Source of the DNA: Rossellomorea vietnamensis | GTDB taxonomy: Bacteria; Bacillota; Bacilli; Bacillales; Bacillaceae_B | Reading direction: 5' to 3' | DNA: 64,000 nucleotides | NCBI RefSeq assembly: GCF_025398035.1 | Contig: NZ_CP104558.1 | Coordinates: forward strand, 62,001-126,000 | In this document: in pieces, positions 56,828 through 64,000 of the stretch | Layout: each line of letters begins with the position of its first letter | How positions within the stretch are numbered: the first letter of the stretch is position 1 | The notes under the pieces: generated by a model | Database searches by the model: none | What the model was told of the DNA's origin: nothing | What the model saw: the letters and a program-made list of their open reading frames with translations, nothing else | Position numbers and translations under genes: made by a program

Positions 56828-56860
56828 TAAAAAAAGCTAAGAAGATCGATCTTCTTAGCC
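56828..56860 (-). terminator. Terminator of fer
   Basis: The perfect palindrome GCTAAGAAGATCGATCTTCTTAGC, with a seven-U tract on the minus strand. Confidence 0.88.
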
Positions 56861-56869
56861 TCATCCTTA

Positions 56870-57190
<321 letters not shown>

Positions 57191-57341
57191 TTAATGTTTA
57201 TTTTATAGAGGATTGGATGACTTTTCAATAGTTAGGTGCTTTCTTTTTATTTTTATCCTATATATGAAAAACAAAACATGGTGAAAAGCCAATTTCATGG
57301 TACAATATTTGACAATAACCTACATATTAAGGAGGAGAGCA

Positions 57342-58406
57342 TTGACCTATCTTAATTATGTGATCCTATATTGTTTTTTGCAAATTAATGGAGAGCGCTC
57401 CATTTACTCGGTATTTCATATTTTAAAAGGGAAGAAATCTTCCCAATCGATTCAGGATGCACATATCTTTCATCTGCAACCGTTTTTCCTTTCTTTACCT
57501 AAGTTGAAGCGGCCGTATTTCAATCAAAAGGTAAGGGAATTGGAAGAGGCCGGATGGATAACCGTTGGTGAAAATGATAATGCCAGCATGGCATCCGAGG
57601 GTTCTAAAGCTGTGAAACAGTATTTTCTTGATGGGGCTTTCCCTTCAGAAATGAACGGTCTCATTCATGGTGATAAAGCCCGTCTATTCTGGATGAGGCT
57701 AAGCCTTCTGGTTCAAGTCCTTTCCAATGCCAAACGTCAGGAATTCCTCTATTACCCGGTTCAGCGAAACAGACATATACAGGAATGGGTCAAGAATTGT
57801 ATCAGGGCGAATCCTAACAGTGACACTCTCTCGTCCCTCTTGTTCAAAGAGCTGACCACCCTTCTGAACATCCAGGGAAGTGATCCCTCTTTATTGGTGT
57901 ATCGATTAACCGGATATAAGGACTATGGCTGGACGGAATTTCAGGTGGCAGAGAAATTGGACATGGATCTTGAAGAGTGCCGCTTCCGATTCCTGAATCT
58001 GCTTCACGGTATGTTGACCGAAATAGAAAGGGATCCTAAAGGCTTTCCGTTATTATATTCCATGGGCTTGAAAAGTGATCACCGACAGAACCTGACCATA
58101 TCGACCAGCAAGACCTACGACTTGTATAAGAGGGGGCATTCCCTAGAAGAAATCGCCCGGATCCGTAAATTGAAACTCAATACCATTGAGGACCATGTCA
58201 TCGAGTTGATTTTAACAGAGGAAGGTTTGGACATTGATCCCTTCATTACCAGGGAAGAATACGTAAACGTACTGAAGGTGATGGAGGAAGCACAGACGAA
58301 AAGACTTAAGCACATTAAAGAAAAACTCCCTCATTTGAGCTATTTTCAAATCCGGGTGGCTATCGCAAAGGCAGGTGAAACACGTGAATCTGCAACAAGA
58401 ACTTAA
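57342..58406 (+). CDS. ypbB: helix-turn-helix domain protein YpbB
   Basis: A 354-residue protein encoded upstream of recS in Bacillus. The N-terminal half is of unknown fold ([33 protein letters not shown]); the C-terminal part has a helix-turn-helix segment ([30 protein letters not shown], about residues 263-292) of the kind used by RecQ-associated regulators. The start is TTG 57342 with AAGGAGGAG. It overlaps recS by 23 nt, which suggests it works with the helicase. Confidence 0.88.
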   Translation: MTYLNYVILYCFLQINGERSIYSVFHILKGKKSSQSIQDAHIFHLQPFFLSLPKLKRPYFNQKVRELEEAGWITVGENDNASMASEGSKAVKQYFLDGAFPSEMNGLIHGDKARLFWMRLSLLVQVLSNAKRQEFLYYPVQRNRHIQEWVKNCIRANPNSDTLSSLLFKELTTLLNIQGSDPSLLVYRLTGYKDYGWTEFQVAEKLDMDLEECRFRFLNLLHGMLTEIERDPKGFPLLYSMGLKSDHRQNLTISTSKTYDLYKRGHSLEEIARIRKLKLNTIEDHVIELILTEEGLDIDPFITREEYVNVLKVMEEAQTKRLKHIKEKLPHLSYFQIRVAIAKAGETRESATRT

Positions 58407-59856
58407 AGAAAGATTCGGCTACTCCTCCTTTAGGGAAGGGCAGGAAGAAATCATCCATTCCGTTCTGAATCAACGGGACACGATTGCTATGCTCCCGACT
58501 GGGACAGGGAAGTCACTGTGTTATCAGCTGCCCGGTTATCTGATGGATGGGCACGTGTTGATCATTTCTCCCCTGCTTTCTTTAATGCAGGATCAAGTGG
58601 AGCAGATGAAAGTGATGGGAGAAAAGCGGGTCATCGCACTGAATTCTTTTTTGCCCTATATGGAAAGAAGAGAGGCTTTGGAACGATTACATCTGTATAA
58701 GTTCATCTTCATTTCCCCTGAAATGTTAATGAATCGAGGGGTCATATCCTCCCTGCAATCTTTGGATATTTCCCTGTATGTAATCGATGAAGCGCATTGT
58801 ATATCTCAGTGGGGGCCTGATTTCAGGCCGGATTATCTAAAGCTCGGGGAACTGAAGAAGCTGCTCCACAATCCGACCACCCTGGCATTGACGGCAACGG
58901 CGACGGAGGAAGTCAGGGAAGACATCAAGAAGGTGCTTCAAATGGATCATGCTGTTGAAATGGTCTATTCAGTCGATCGTGGGAATATTGGATTATTTGT
59001 TAAGAGGGTGTCCGGACCAAATGAAAAGCTGAACACGTTGTTAGAATGTGTGAGAGCGTGGGACGGTCCGGGAGTAGTGTATTTCTCAAGTAAACGTATG
59101 GCTGAAGATATTGCTCTCTGGCTGTCAGAGAACGGTGTGTCAGGAGTGGCACACTACCATGGTGGGATGGAGCAGGAGGACCGGATCTTGATTCAGCAGC
59201 AATTCCTTTCCGGGAAGCTTAGAATGATCTGTGCAACCTCGGCGTTTGGAATGGGAGTGAATAAAGAAAATATCCGTTTCGTCATTCACTTTCATTTCCC
59301 CTCCAGCATCGAAGCGTTTTTACAGGAAATTGGAAGGGCGGGCCGCGATGGAGAAAGTAGTGTATCTGTCGTGCTATACTCAGAACAGGATCTTTCCTTG
59401 CCCCTTCAGTTCATTGAAAGTGAGCTGCCCCAAGATGATCAAATTCAGAGGTTTATCGAAGAGGGCAGAAAGGGACAGTCAAAGGAGTTAATCGAACAGC
59501 TTCAGCTTACAGAGGTGCAGTATCGATTCCTGTTGTATTATACAGAGGAGTTGACCCGGGACATGCCGATTGATCAAGATAGATTACTAGAAAAAGTGAA
59601 ACAAATCCGGAACAATCGTTTACAATACAAGAAGGACAACCTGTACTCCATGATCAACTGGCTACAGGCCGTTACGTGCAGACGGGAGAAGCTCCTCCAT
59701 TATTTCAATGAAAAAAAGAATGTCGATAACCCATATTGTTGTGATCGATGCGGTGATTCACTCGATGATTTCAAGACTGAGCCATTCTCGTTAAATATAC
59801 AAGAAACCGGCACTGCAAACTGGGAGAAAAGGTTAGAAAATTTACTATTAGGATAA
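58384..59856 (+). CDS. recS: RecQ-family ATP-dependent DNA helicase RecS
   Basis: A 490-residue superfamily 2 helicase, size and context as B. subtilis RecS. Walker A is in [14 protein letters not shown] (about residues 36-49), DEAH in [18 protein letters not shown] (motif III) and the arginine finger motif [12 protein letters not shown] zinc-binding Cys set, CxxR...[10 protein letters not shown], is near residue 455. It has no HRDC domain, unlike RecQ. The start is GTG 58384, 7 nt after AGGTG. It acts in recombination repair. Confidence 0.93.
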   Translation: MNLQQELKERFGYSSFREGQEEIIHSVLNQRDTIAMLPTGTGKSLCYQLPGYLMDGHVLIISPLLSLMQDQVEQMKVMGEKRVIALNSFLPYMERREALERLHLYKFIFISPEMLMNRGVISSLQSLDISLYVIDEAHCISQWGPDFRPDYLKLGELKKLLHNPTTLALTATATEEVREDIKKVLQMDHAVEMVYSVDRGNIGLFVKRVSGPNEKLNTLLECVRAWDGPGVVYFSSKRMAEDIALWLSENGVSGVAHYHGGMEQEDRILIQQQFLSGKLRMICATSAFGMGVNKENIRFVIHFHFPSSIEAFLQEIGRAGRDGESSVSVVLYSEQDLSLPLQFIESELPQDDQIQRFIEEGRKGQSKELIEQLQLTEVQYRFLLYYTEELTRDMPIDQDRLLEKVKQIRNNRLQYKKDNLYSMINWLQAVTCRREKLLHYFNEKKNVDNPYCCDRCGDSLDDFKTEPFSLNIQETGTANWEKRLENLLLG

Positions 59857-59865
59857 GTGGTATCA

Positions 59866-60465
59866 ATGAAGAAACAAGGGGAAATCATTCAACAGCTTTC
59901 CAAGAAGCAATTAACGTTCCATTTGTATTTTACTCAAGTTTTACTATTAACGATCGCCTGTGTGTTAGGTTTATTTTTATTTGACACAACGTCTGAATTC
60001 TGGGATCAGATCAGGTTTTCCCCTGCCATCTTTACGGTCGGGATGACGAGCGGTCTCCTGATCGTCCTGATCGATATGCTCCTGATGAAGGTGCTGCCTG
60101 CTAAATATTACGACGATGGCGGGGTCAATGCACAGATATTCACAAATAGAAGCATGGGGGAAATCGCCCTTTTAGCGATGTTTATCAGTGTAAGTGAAGA
60201 GGTTTTATTCAGGGGTGTCCTTCAATTTCACTTTGGACTGATCATTTCAAGCATTATTTTCGCTCTCATTCATTTCAGGTACTGGGCTCACTGGTTTTTA
60301 ATCATTAATATCGTATTGCTCAGCTTTTGGATCGGTTTCATTTATGAATTCACAGATAATTTATTGGTTACGATCATCATGCACTTTGTCATCGATTTTT
60401 TACTGGGGTTACATATGCGTAAGAATGGAAGACAAAGAAGTAAAGAAGGGATGTCACATGAGTAA
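59866..60465 (+). CDS. ypbD: CPBP family intramembrane metalloprotease (YpbD)
   Basis: A 199-residue Abi/CAAX-type membrane protease. The active-site motifs are EEVLFRGVLQFHFG (Glu-Glu-x3-Arg) at about residue 110, ALIHFRYW (second motif His) and MHFVIDFLLG (third motif His). Six to seven helices. Such proteases process prenylated or peptide substrates, or act in bacteriocin self-immunity; the substrate is unknown. The start is ATG 59866, although GTG 59857 is possible. Part of the ypbB-recS-ypbD-ypbE cluster. Confidence 0.88.
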   Translation: MKKQGEIIQQLSKKQLTFHLYFTQVLLLTIACVLGLFLFDTTSEFWDQIRFSPAIFTVGMTSGLLIVLIDMLLMKVLPAKYYDDGGVNAQIFTNRSMGEIALLAMFISVSEEVLFRGVLQFHFGLIISSIIFALIHFRYWAHWFLIINIVLLSFWIGFIYEFTDNLLVTIIMHFVIDFLLGLHMRKNGRQRSKEGMSHE

Positions 60466-61162
60466 AGACCCATATCGAGATCAGGCAGCGAAACGGAAGA
60501 TAAAAATTGAACGAGTCCCTGAGGAACCACCCGTCAAAAAAAGGGAGCCGCTTCCCCCGAGAAGTGAGCTGCATAGAGAGAAACATAAAAAGAAAAAATG
60601 GAAAATGAAGTACCCATTGATCAGTATGCTGCTCTTATTTTTTATTTTATTGCCTTTGACCGTTTTCGGCATTTATTCTTATCTCGATCACAGAAATGGT
60701 CCACTCGTCGTCATGTCTGAAGATATAGATGACGTGGTTGAAGTCCGTTATGACCAATCTGAGGAGGAACAAGAAGGTAGTGAGGATGAGGCTGCCGTCG
60801 CCCCTAAAGAGGAAGAAGATCCTCCTGAAACGGACAAGCAAAATGCATCTTCGAACGAGTCCGCTACCACTACCGGTGAGAAGAATCAACAAGCTTCGGC
60901 GCCACCACCTAAAGAAACAGTGGAAGAAAAGCCGCAGGAACAGATAAAGGATGAACCAAAAGAAGAATCACAAGAAATAGAGAAAGAAGAGCCAAAGGTC
61001 AAGGTTGTTTATCATACGGTTAAACCTCAGGAAACCTTGTACCGGATCGCCATGAATTACTACCATTCCCCATCAGGCGTTGACCGGATCAAAGAATGGA
61101 ATAAGATTCAGGATACAGATATCCAATCAGGCCAAGTGTTGGAAATTCCGTTAGATCAATAG
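60458..61162 (+). CDS. ypbE: LysM domain membrane protein YpbE
   Basis: A 234-residue protein: a basic cytoplasmic N-terminus (residues 1-48), one helix (YPLISMLLLFFILLPLTVFGIY), a long Glu/Lys/Pro-rich extracytoplasmic linker (about residues 85-182) and a C-terminal LysM domain (VVYHTVKPQETLYRIAMNYY to QVLEIPLDQ). It probably binds peptidoglycan from the membrane. ATG 60458 follows AAGAAGGG and overlaps ypbD by 8 nt. Function unknown. Confidence 0.88.
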   Translation: MSKDPYRDQAAKRKIKIERVPEEPPVKKREPLPPRSELHREKHKKKKWKMKYPLISMLLLFFILLPLTVFGIYSYLDHRNGPLVVMSEDIDDVVEVRYDQSEEEQEGSEDEAAVAPKEEEDPPETDKQNASSNESATTTGEKNQQASAPPPKETVEEKPQEQIKDEPKEESQEIEKEEPKVKVVYHTVKPQETLYRIAMNYYHSPSGVDRIKEWNKIQDTDIQSGQVLEIPLDQ

Positions 61163-61163
61163 A

Positions 61164-61200
61164 ACATCCTCCCCAGAAAAGGGGGCGGGTGTTTTTTTGT
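61164..61200 (+). terminator. Terminator of the ypbB-ypbE cluster
   Basis: ACATCCTCCCC / GGGGGCGGGTGT imperfect G/C-rich arms followed by seven Ts. Confidence 0.7.
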
Positions 61201-61318
61201 TGGTGATTTACATTTATTTGCAACAATCGCCAGTAGAATTTACATGGAATTAGTAGAAGCATTACATACGGAAAATATAATGAAACTGACATATCAGTAC
61301 AGAGAAGGGGTTGATTGA

Positions 61319-61840
61319 ATGGACAATATGCTGACGCGCTTTCGTCATGCAGATGATAAGTTGTTTTATAGGATCAATGGCAGTAAGGAGCTTTATCGTT
61401 CATTCTTTGGATATGTAACTCACTTGGGCGGGGCGAAGTTCAGTGTGGGATCCATCTTCATCTTATTCATCCTTGGTCGGTATTATGGTTGGCTTATGGA
61501 CACGGTCATTGCGGCTGCGGTCTCGTTGATCATCAGCCATATCCTGATGATGTTGCTGAAAAAAGGGGTTAAAAGAATCCGTCCCTATATGACATTACCG
61601 GGGGCGATCATCCATGGCTATCAATTCAAGGATCATTCATTTCCTTCGGGCCATTCAACGGCTATTTTCTCCATCACCATCCCTTTTATGATTCACTACC
61701 CGATCTCGATGCTCGTTCTGTTCCCGTTGAGCTGGCTGGTTGGGTATTCAAGAGTCGTCCTGGGTGTCCATTATCCTTCAGATGTATTGGCAGGTGCGTT
61801 TCTGGCATTTGTCACGACAATGGCCATCTTGTTTATATAA
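61319..61840 (+). CDS. PAP2-family membrane phosphatase
   Basis: A 173-residue membrane phosphatase with about five helices. The three catalytic motifs are KGVKRIRPY (K-x6-RP), PSGHSTA and SRVVLGVHYPSDVLAG (S-R-x5-H-x3-D). Members dephosphorylate phosphatidic acid, undecaprenyl pyrophosphate or phosphatidylglycerol phosphate outside the membrane. It is followed by a GT4 gene 52 nt downstream, so glycolipid or lipid-carrier metabolism is a reasonable guess. ATG 61319 has AGAAGGGG upstream. Confidence 0.88.
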   Translation: MDNMLTRFRHADDKLFYRINGSKELYRSFFGYVTHLGGAKFSVGSIFILFILGRYYGWLMDTVIAAAVSLIISHILMMLLKKGVKRIRPYMTLPGAIIHGYQFKDHSFPSGHSTAIFSITIPFMIHYPISMLVLFPLSWLVGYSRVVLGVHYPSDVLAGAFLAFVTTMAILFI

Positions 61841-61892
61841 AGAAGCTAACTGAAAGCTAACATTGCATATAAACCAAAAAGGGGGAAGGGTA

Positions 61893-63038
61893 ATGAGAGT
61901 GGCGCTTTTTACTGATACGTTTTATCCCCAGGTAAACGGAGTGGCAAGGACGTTAAAAAAGCTGACGGATCATTATGATAAGAGAAGGATTGAATACAAA
62001 GTGTTCACACCTGATCTTCAGGATAAAGGGGAGAATTATCCTAATGTGCACTCGTTCACGAGTTTTCCATTCTTTCTGTATCCTGAATGCCGGACGGCCA
62101 TAGCAAATCCAAAGACAATCCGAAAGCAGCTAATGGATTTCTCTCCTACACTGATTCATGTTACCACGCCTCTGACGATGGGGCTTTATGGAATCCGTGG
62201 AGCTAAGAAATTGGACCTCCCCCTTGTGGCCTCTTATCATACTCATTTTGATGTCTACTTGAATTATTACAAAATGATGTGGGCAGCCCCATTATTATGG
62301 AAATATATGAAGTGGTTTTATTCACAGGCTGACCGCATCCTCGTCCCTTCTGAAGAAACGAGGATGCATCTTATGAATCAGGGCTTTACCGACTTGTCCA
62401 TATGGGGGAGAGGGGTCGATTGTGCGACCTTTTCACCCAAGAAGCGAAACTCCTCCCTTAGGGAAAAATTCAAGATAGGTAAGAAATATATCCTTCTTTA
62501 TGTAGGGAGGCTGGCACCAGAGAAAGACTTGGATACACTTGAAAAAACGATCAAACACCTTCCCGGGGAAGTGAAGGATCGAGTCCAATGGCTCATCGTC
62601 GGCGATGGACCGCTAAAGAAAGAGCTCATGGATAAGACCCGGGGTGAAAATGTCATCTTTACAGGCTATCTGACAGGGGAAGAACTTGCAGAAACGTATG
62701 CCTCCTCCGATTTGTTTGTCTTCCCTTCAGCTTCTGAAACATTTGGGAATGTCGTACTGGAGGCACTGGCATCAGGGTTGCCTGCCGTAGTCGCAGACAG
62801 GGGAGGCGTGACGAATATCGTTGAGCATGATCATACGGGCAGGGTTGCAGAAGCTCATCAATATCAATCCTTCATCCACCATATCATCGAATCGCTGGAT
62901 GAAAGCAGATTGACCTACATGAAACGAAAAGCACTCCAAATGGCTGAAAGACAATCCTGGGATGCCATCTTTGAAGGACTCATAACTGAATTCAGGGAAG
63001 TGAGCTCCTTCCATGGCCAAACACAGCGGTACGGTTGA
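61893..63038 (+). CDS. family 4 glycosyltransferase (glycolipid/mannosyltransferase-like)
   Basis: A 381-residue GT-B enzyme. It begins MRVALFTDTFYPQVNGVA with the acceptor-binding loop, has SYHTHFDVYLNYYK near residue 113, and the nucleotide-sugar segments YVGRLAPEKDLDTL and FPSASETFGNVVLEALASG (E-x7-E motif). Close relatives include diacylglycerol glucosyl/mannosyl transferases. Acceptor and donor are unproved. ATG 61893 follows GGGGGAAGGG. It lies where B. subtilis has gudB-ypdA. Confidence 0.87.
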   Translation: MRVALFTDTFYPQVNGVARTLKKLTDHYDKRRIEYKVFTPDLQDKGENYPNVHSFTSFPFFLYPECRTAIANPKTIRKQLMDFSPTLIHVTTPLTMGLYGIRGAKKLDLPLVASYHTHFDVYLNYYKMMWAAPLLWKYMKWFYSQADRILVPSEETRMHLMNQGFTDLSIWGRGVDCATFSPKKRNSSLREKFKIGKKYILLYVGRLAPEKDLDTLEKTIKHLPGEVKDRVQWLIVGDGPLKKELMDKTRGENVIFTGYLTGEELAETYASSDLFVFPSASETFGNVVLEALASGLPAVVADRGGVTNIVEHDHTGRVAEAHQYQSFIHHIIESLDESRLTYMKRKALQMAERQSWDAIFEGLITEFREVSSFHGQTQRYG

Positions 63039-63046
63039 AAATATTC

Positions 63047-63079
63047 AAAAAGGATCCTCTCAGGGGATCCTTTTTCATG
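63047..63079 (+). terminator. Terminator of the PAP2-GT4 pair
   Basis: AAAAAGGATCC / GGATCCTTTTT perfect arms with a short loop. Confidence 0.88.
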
Positions 63080-63139
63080 TGCTGATTCTATCTCCCTGGA
63101 CATGCTCATATGCTTTAGGGAGGGGAGGAGTGGATAAGG

Positions 63140-63595
63140 ATGGACCGGGGAGGAAAGGAATTTGGGGAGTGGACAGATCAGGCAACGGAGCAAATGCTCT
63201 ATAACCTGATTGAGAAGAAACAAAAATTTGATCGGGCGAAGGCCCTTCACCTATATACATTATGGGGGGCAATGTTTGCATCCTTCTTTTTTCTATATTA
63301 TTTGACGAAGTTCGTGTTAGACCCTTATTCTTACTCATTCGCTGCGATGTTCTCCAGCTTTGTATCAGATTCCATGCATTTATTCATGGCCCTTTTTCTG
63401 GTTGTGCTATTCGGAGCTGCCAAAATTCTATATGAAAAGAAGGAAAAGAAAGAAAAAGAATTTCATGCATTAAGATGCGAGATCATCGATCGCAGTAAAG
63501 ATTTATGGAAAGAAGAAGCGTGGAAAAAGAGGCATCATGTATATGATAAAATGAAGAAAGAATGGGATATCAATCTGTTCCATGGAAGTAAGTGA
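63140..63595 (+). CDS. ypbF: YpbF family membrane protein (DUF2663)
   Basis: A 151-residue protein of the DUF2663 family. Two hydrophobic helices (about residues 41-60 and 77-98) lie between a charged N-terminus and a highly charged C-terminal coiled region (YEKKEKKEKEFHALRCEIID). No activity is known. ATG 63140 is preceded at about 10 nt by GGGGAGGAG. Single gene, with a convergent cotJ operon at its 3' end. Confidence 0.82.
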   Translation: MDRGGKEFGEWTDQATEQMLYNLIEKKQKFDRAKALHLYTLWGAMFASFFFLYYLTKFVLDPYSYSFAAMFSSFVSDSMHLFMALFLVVLFGAAKILYEKKEKKEKEFHALRCEIIDRSKDLWKEEAWKKRHHVYDKMKKEWDINLFHGSK

Positions 63596-63598
63596 AAA

Positions 63599-63626
63599 CC
63601 CAGTGCTTAAAGGGAAGCACTGGGAG
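63599..63626 (-). terminator. Terminator of cotJ (and perhaps ypbF)
   Basis: CCCAGTGCTT / AAGCACTGGG perfect arms; a GTTTTC tail on the minus strand favours the cotJ direction. Confidence 0.7.
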
Positions 63627-63651
63627 TGGATGTGACAGACATCCACATCTC

Positions 63652-63912
63652 TTACACTTGCCATGGCCAGGGTGCTTCCTTCCAATCCCACGGGTAATTG
63701 GAGTAGCTGTACCCAAAATGGGTCAGTGGACCGAATTCCTTTTCAAATTTCTTTTTGATTTGTTTTCGGGTTTTGACATACATATTGTACTGTGAGATGG
63801 CCTCATGATCTTCCGGGTGGGTATCAAGGTACAGAGTGGGATCGACAATGACGAAATCGACCGCCTGCAGTTCTTCCAACACTTCATAATAATGGGCGGG
63901 AAGCTGTTTCAT
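63652..63912 (-). CDS. cotJB: spore coat protein CotJB
   Basis: An 86-residue spore coat protein. It has the family segments YYEVLEELQAVDFVIVD, LYLDTHPEDHEAI and the tryptophan-rich end WDWKEAPWPWQV. In B. subtilis CotJA, CotJB and CotJC form an inner coat layer in the SigE-controlled cotJ operon. The start lies 6 nt after the cotJA stop. No cotJC follows; the next feature is a terminator. Confidence 0.93.
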   Translation of the reverse strand: MKQLPAHYYEVLEELQAVDFVIVDPTLYLDTHPEDHEAISQYNMYVKTRKQIKKKFEKEFGPLTHFGYSYSNYPWDWKEAPWPWQV

Positions 63913-63918
63913 ATTGGA

Positions 63919-64000
63919 TCACTCTCCCTTCGCTTTTTCGTAGGGACTATAATACGGATCATAAAATACTTTCCACAATGTCCCTTTCTGCAATGCTTCT
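63919..64000 (-). CDS. cotJA: spore coat protein CotJA (C-terminal part; window edge)
   Basis: The last 26 codons of a minus-strand gene running off the window. The frame reads EALQKGTLWKVFYDPYYSPY followed by EKAKGE and stop, as in the C-terminus of CotJA (the GTLW-x-x-x-YDPY segment is typical). It overlaps a GGGAGAG ribosome site for cotJB. The N-terminus and the promoter are outside. Confidence 0.85.
   Translation of the reverse strand, partial: EALQKGTLWKVFYDPYYSPYEKAKGE

Overview
The window comes from the chromosome of a low-to-moderate GC, endospore-forming member of the Bacillaceae (Bacillus sensu lato). Many proteins are clear orthologues of Bacillus subtilis proteins. Gene order follows the B. 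subtilis zwf/rnz - yqj - yqk - spoIIM/fur/xerD - drm/pupG - dacF/spoIIA/spoVA - lysA - scpAB - dacB/spmAB - rluB - resABCDE - sigX - ribU - fer/ypb stretch. The genus cannot be fixed from sequence reading alone. No rRNA, tRNA, IS element, phage or CRISPR array was seen.

Layout. 1-13.5 kb: a partial Old Yellow Enzyme gene, a cyclase-family hydrolase, zwf, rnz, a histidine phosphatase, a GNAT acetyltransferase, namA, a GT2 glycosyltransferase, proC/proI behind a proline T-box, yqjP/yqjQ, a lipoprotein and the glcU-gdh pair. 13.5-18.9 kb: a folded intergenic repeat, a LexA box, a Y-family polymerase with a YolD-like gene, iron-sulfur related genes, an aminoglycoside-phosphotransferase-like gene coupled to an alpha/beta hydrolase, and small genes. 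18.9-22.6 kb: an HMG-CoA lyase gene divergent from a thiolase and both subunits of a 3-oxoacid CoA-transferase, a ketone-body/leucine catabolic block set into the yqk synteny. 22.6-28.9 kb: yqkE, grpB-like, yqkF, mciZ (41 codons with a TTG start), nudF, a six-copy intergenic repeat, spoIIM, fur, yqzK and xerD. 28.9-32.6 kb: a nucleoside salvage operon (drm, pupG, pdp). 32.6-40.3 kb: forespore genes dacF-spoIIAA-spoIIAB-sigF, a reduced spoVA operon (AA, AB, AEa, AF only) and lysA. 40.3-46.4 kb: ribT, ypuF, scpAB, dacB-spmA-spmB, rluB. 46.4-54.7 kb: the resABC cytochrome c maturation genes, the resDE two-component system and sigX-rsiX. 54.7-64 kb: an M23/LysM endopeptidase, an FMN riboswitch with ribU, fer, the ypbB-recS-ypbD-ypbE cluster, a PAP2 and a GT4 gene, ypbF, and cotJB with the end of cotJA.

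How it works together. Much of the window serves sporulation. SigF and its regulators, spoIIM, mciZ, dacB/spmAB, dacF, spoVA and cotJ cover engulfment, division arrest, cortex shaping, spore solute handling and coat. Matches to SigE, SigF, SigG and possibly SigH promoter consensus sit in front of the expected genes. Housekeeping regulation is also legible: a Pro (CCU) T-box on proC, an FMN riboswitch on ribU, a LexA box on the Y-family polymerase, a PerR-like box on fur, candidate CcpA cre sites on the thiolase and drm operons, and an exact SigX autoregulatory promoter.

Most unusual are two sporulation operons with missing members (spoVA without AC/AD/AEb, cotJ without cotJC), two intergenic repeat structures, and the acetoacetate/leucine catabolic block.
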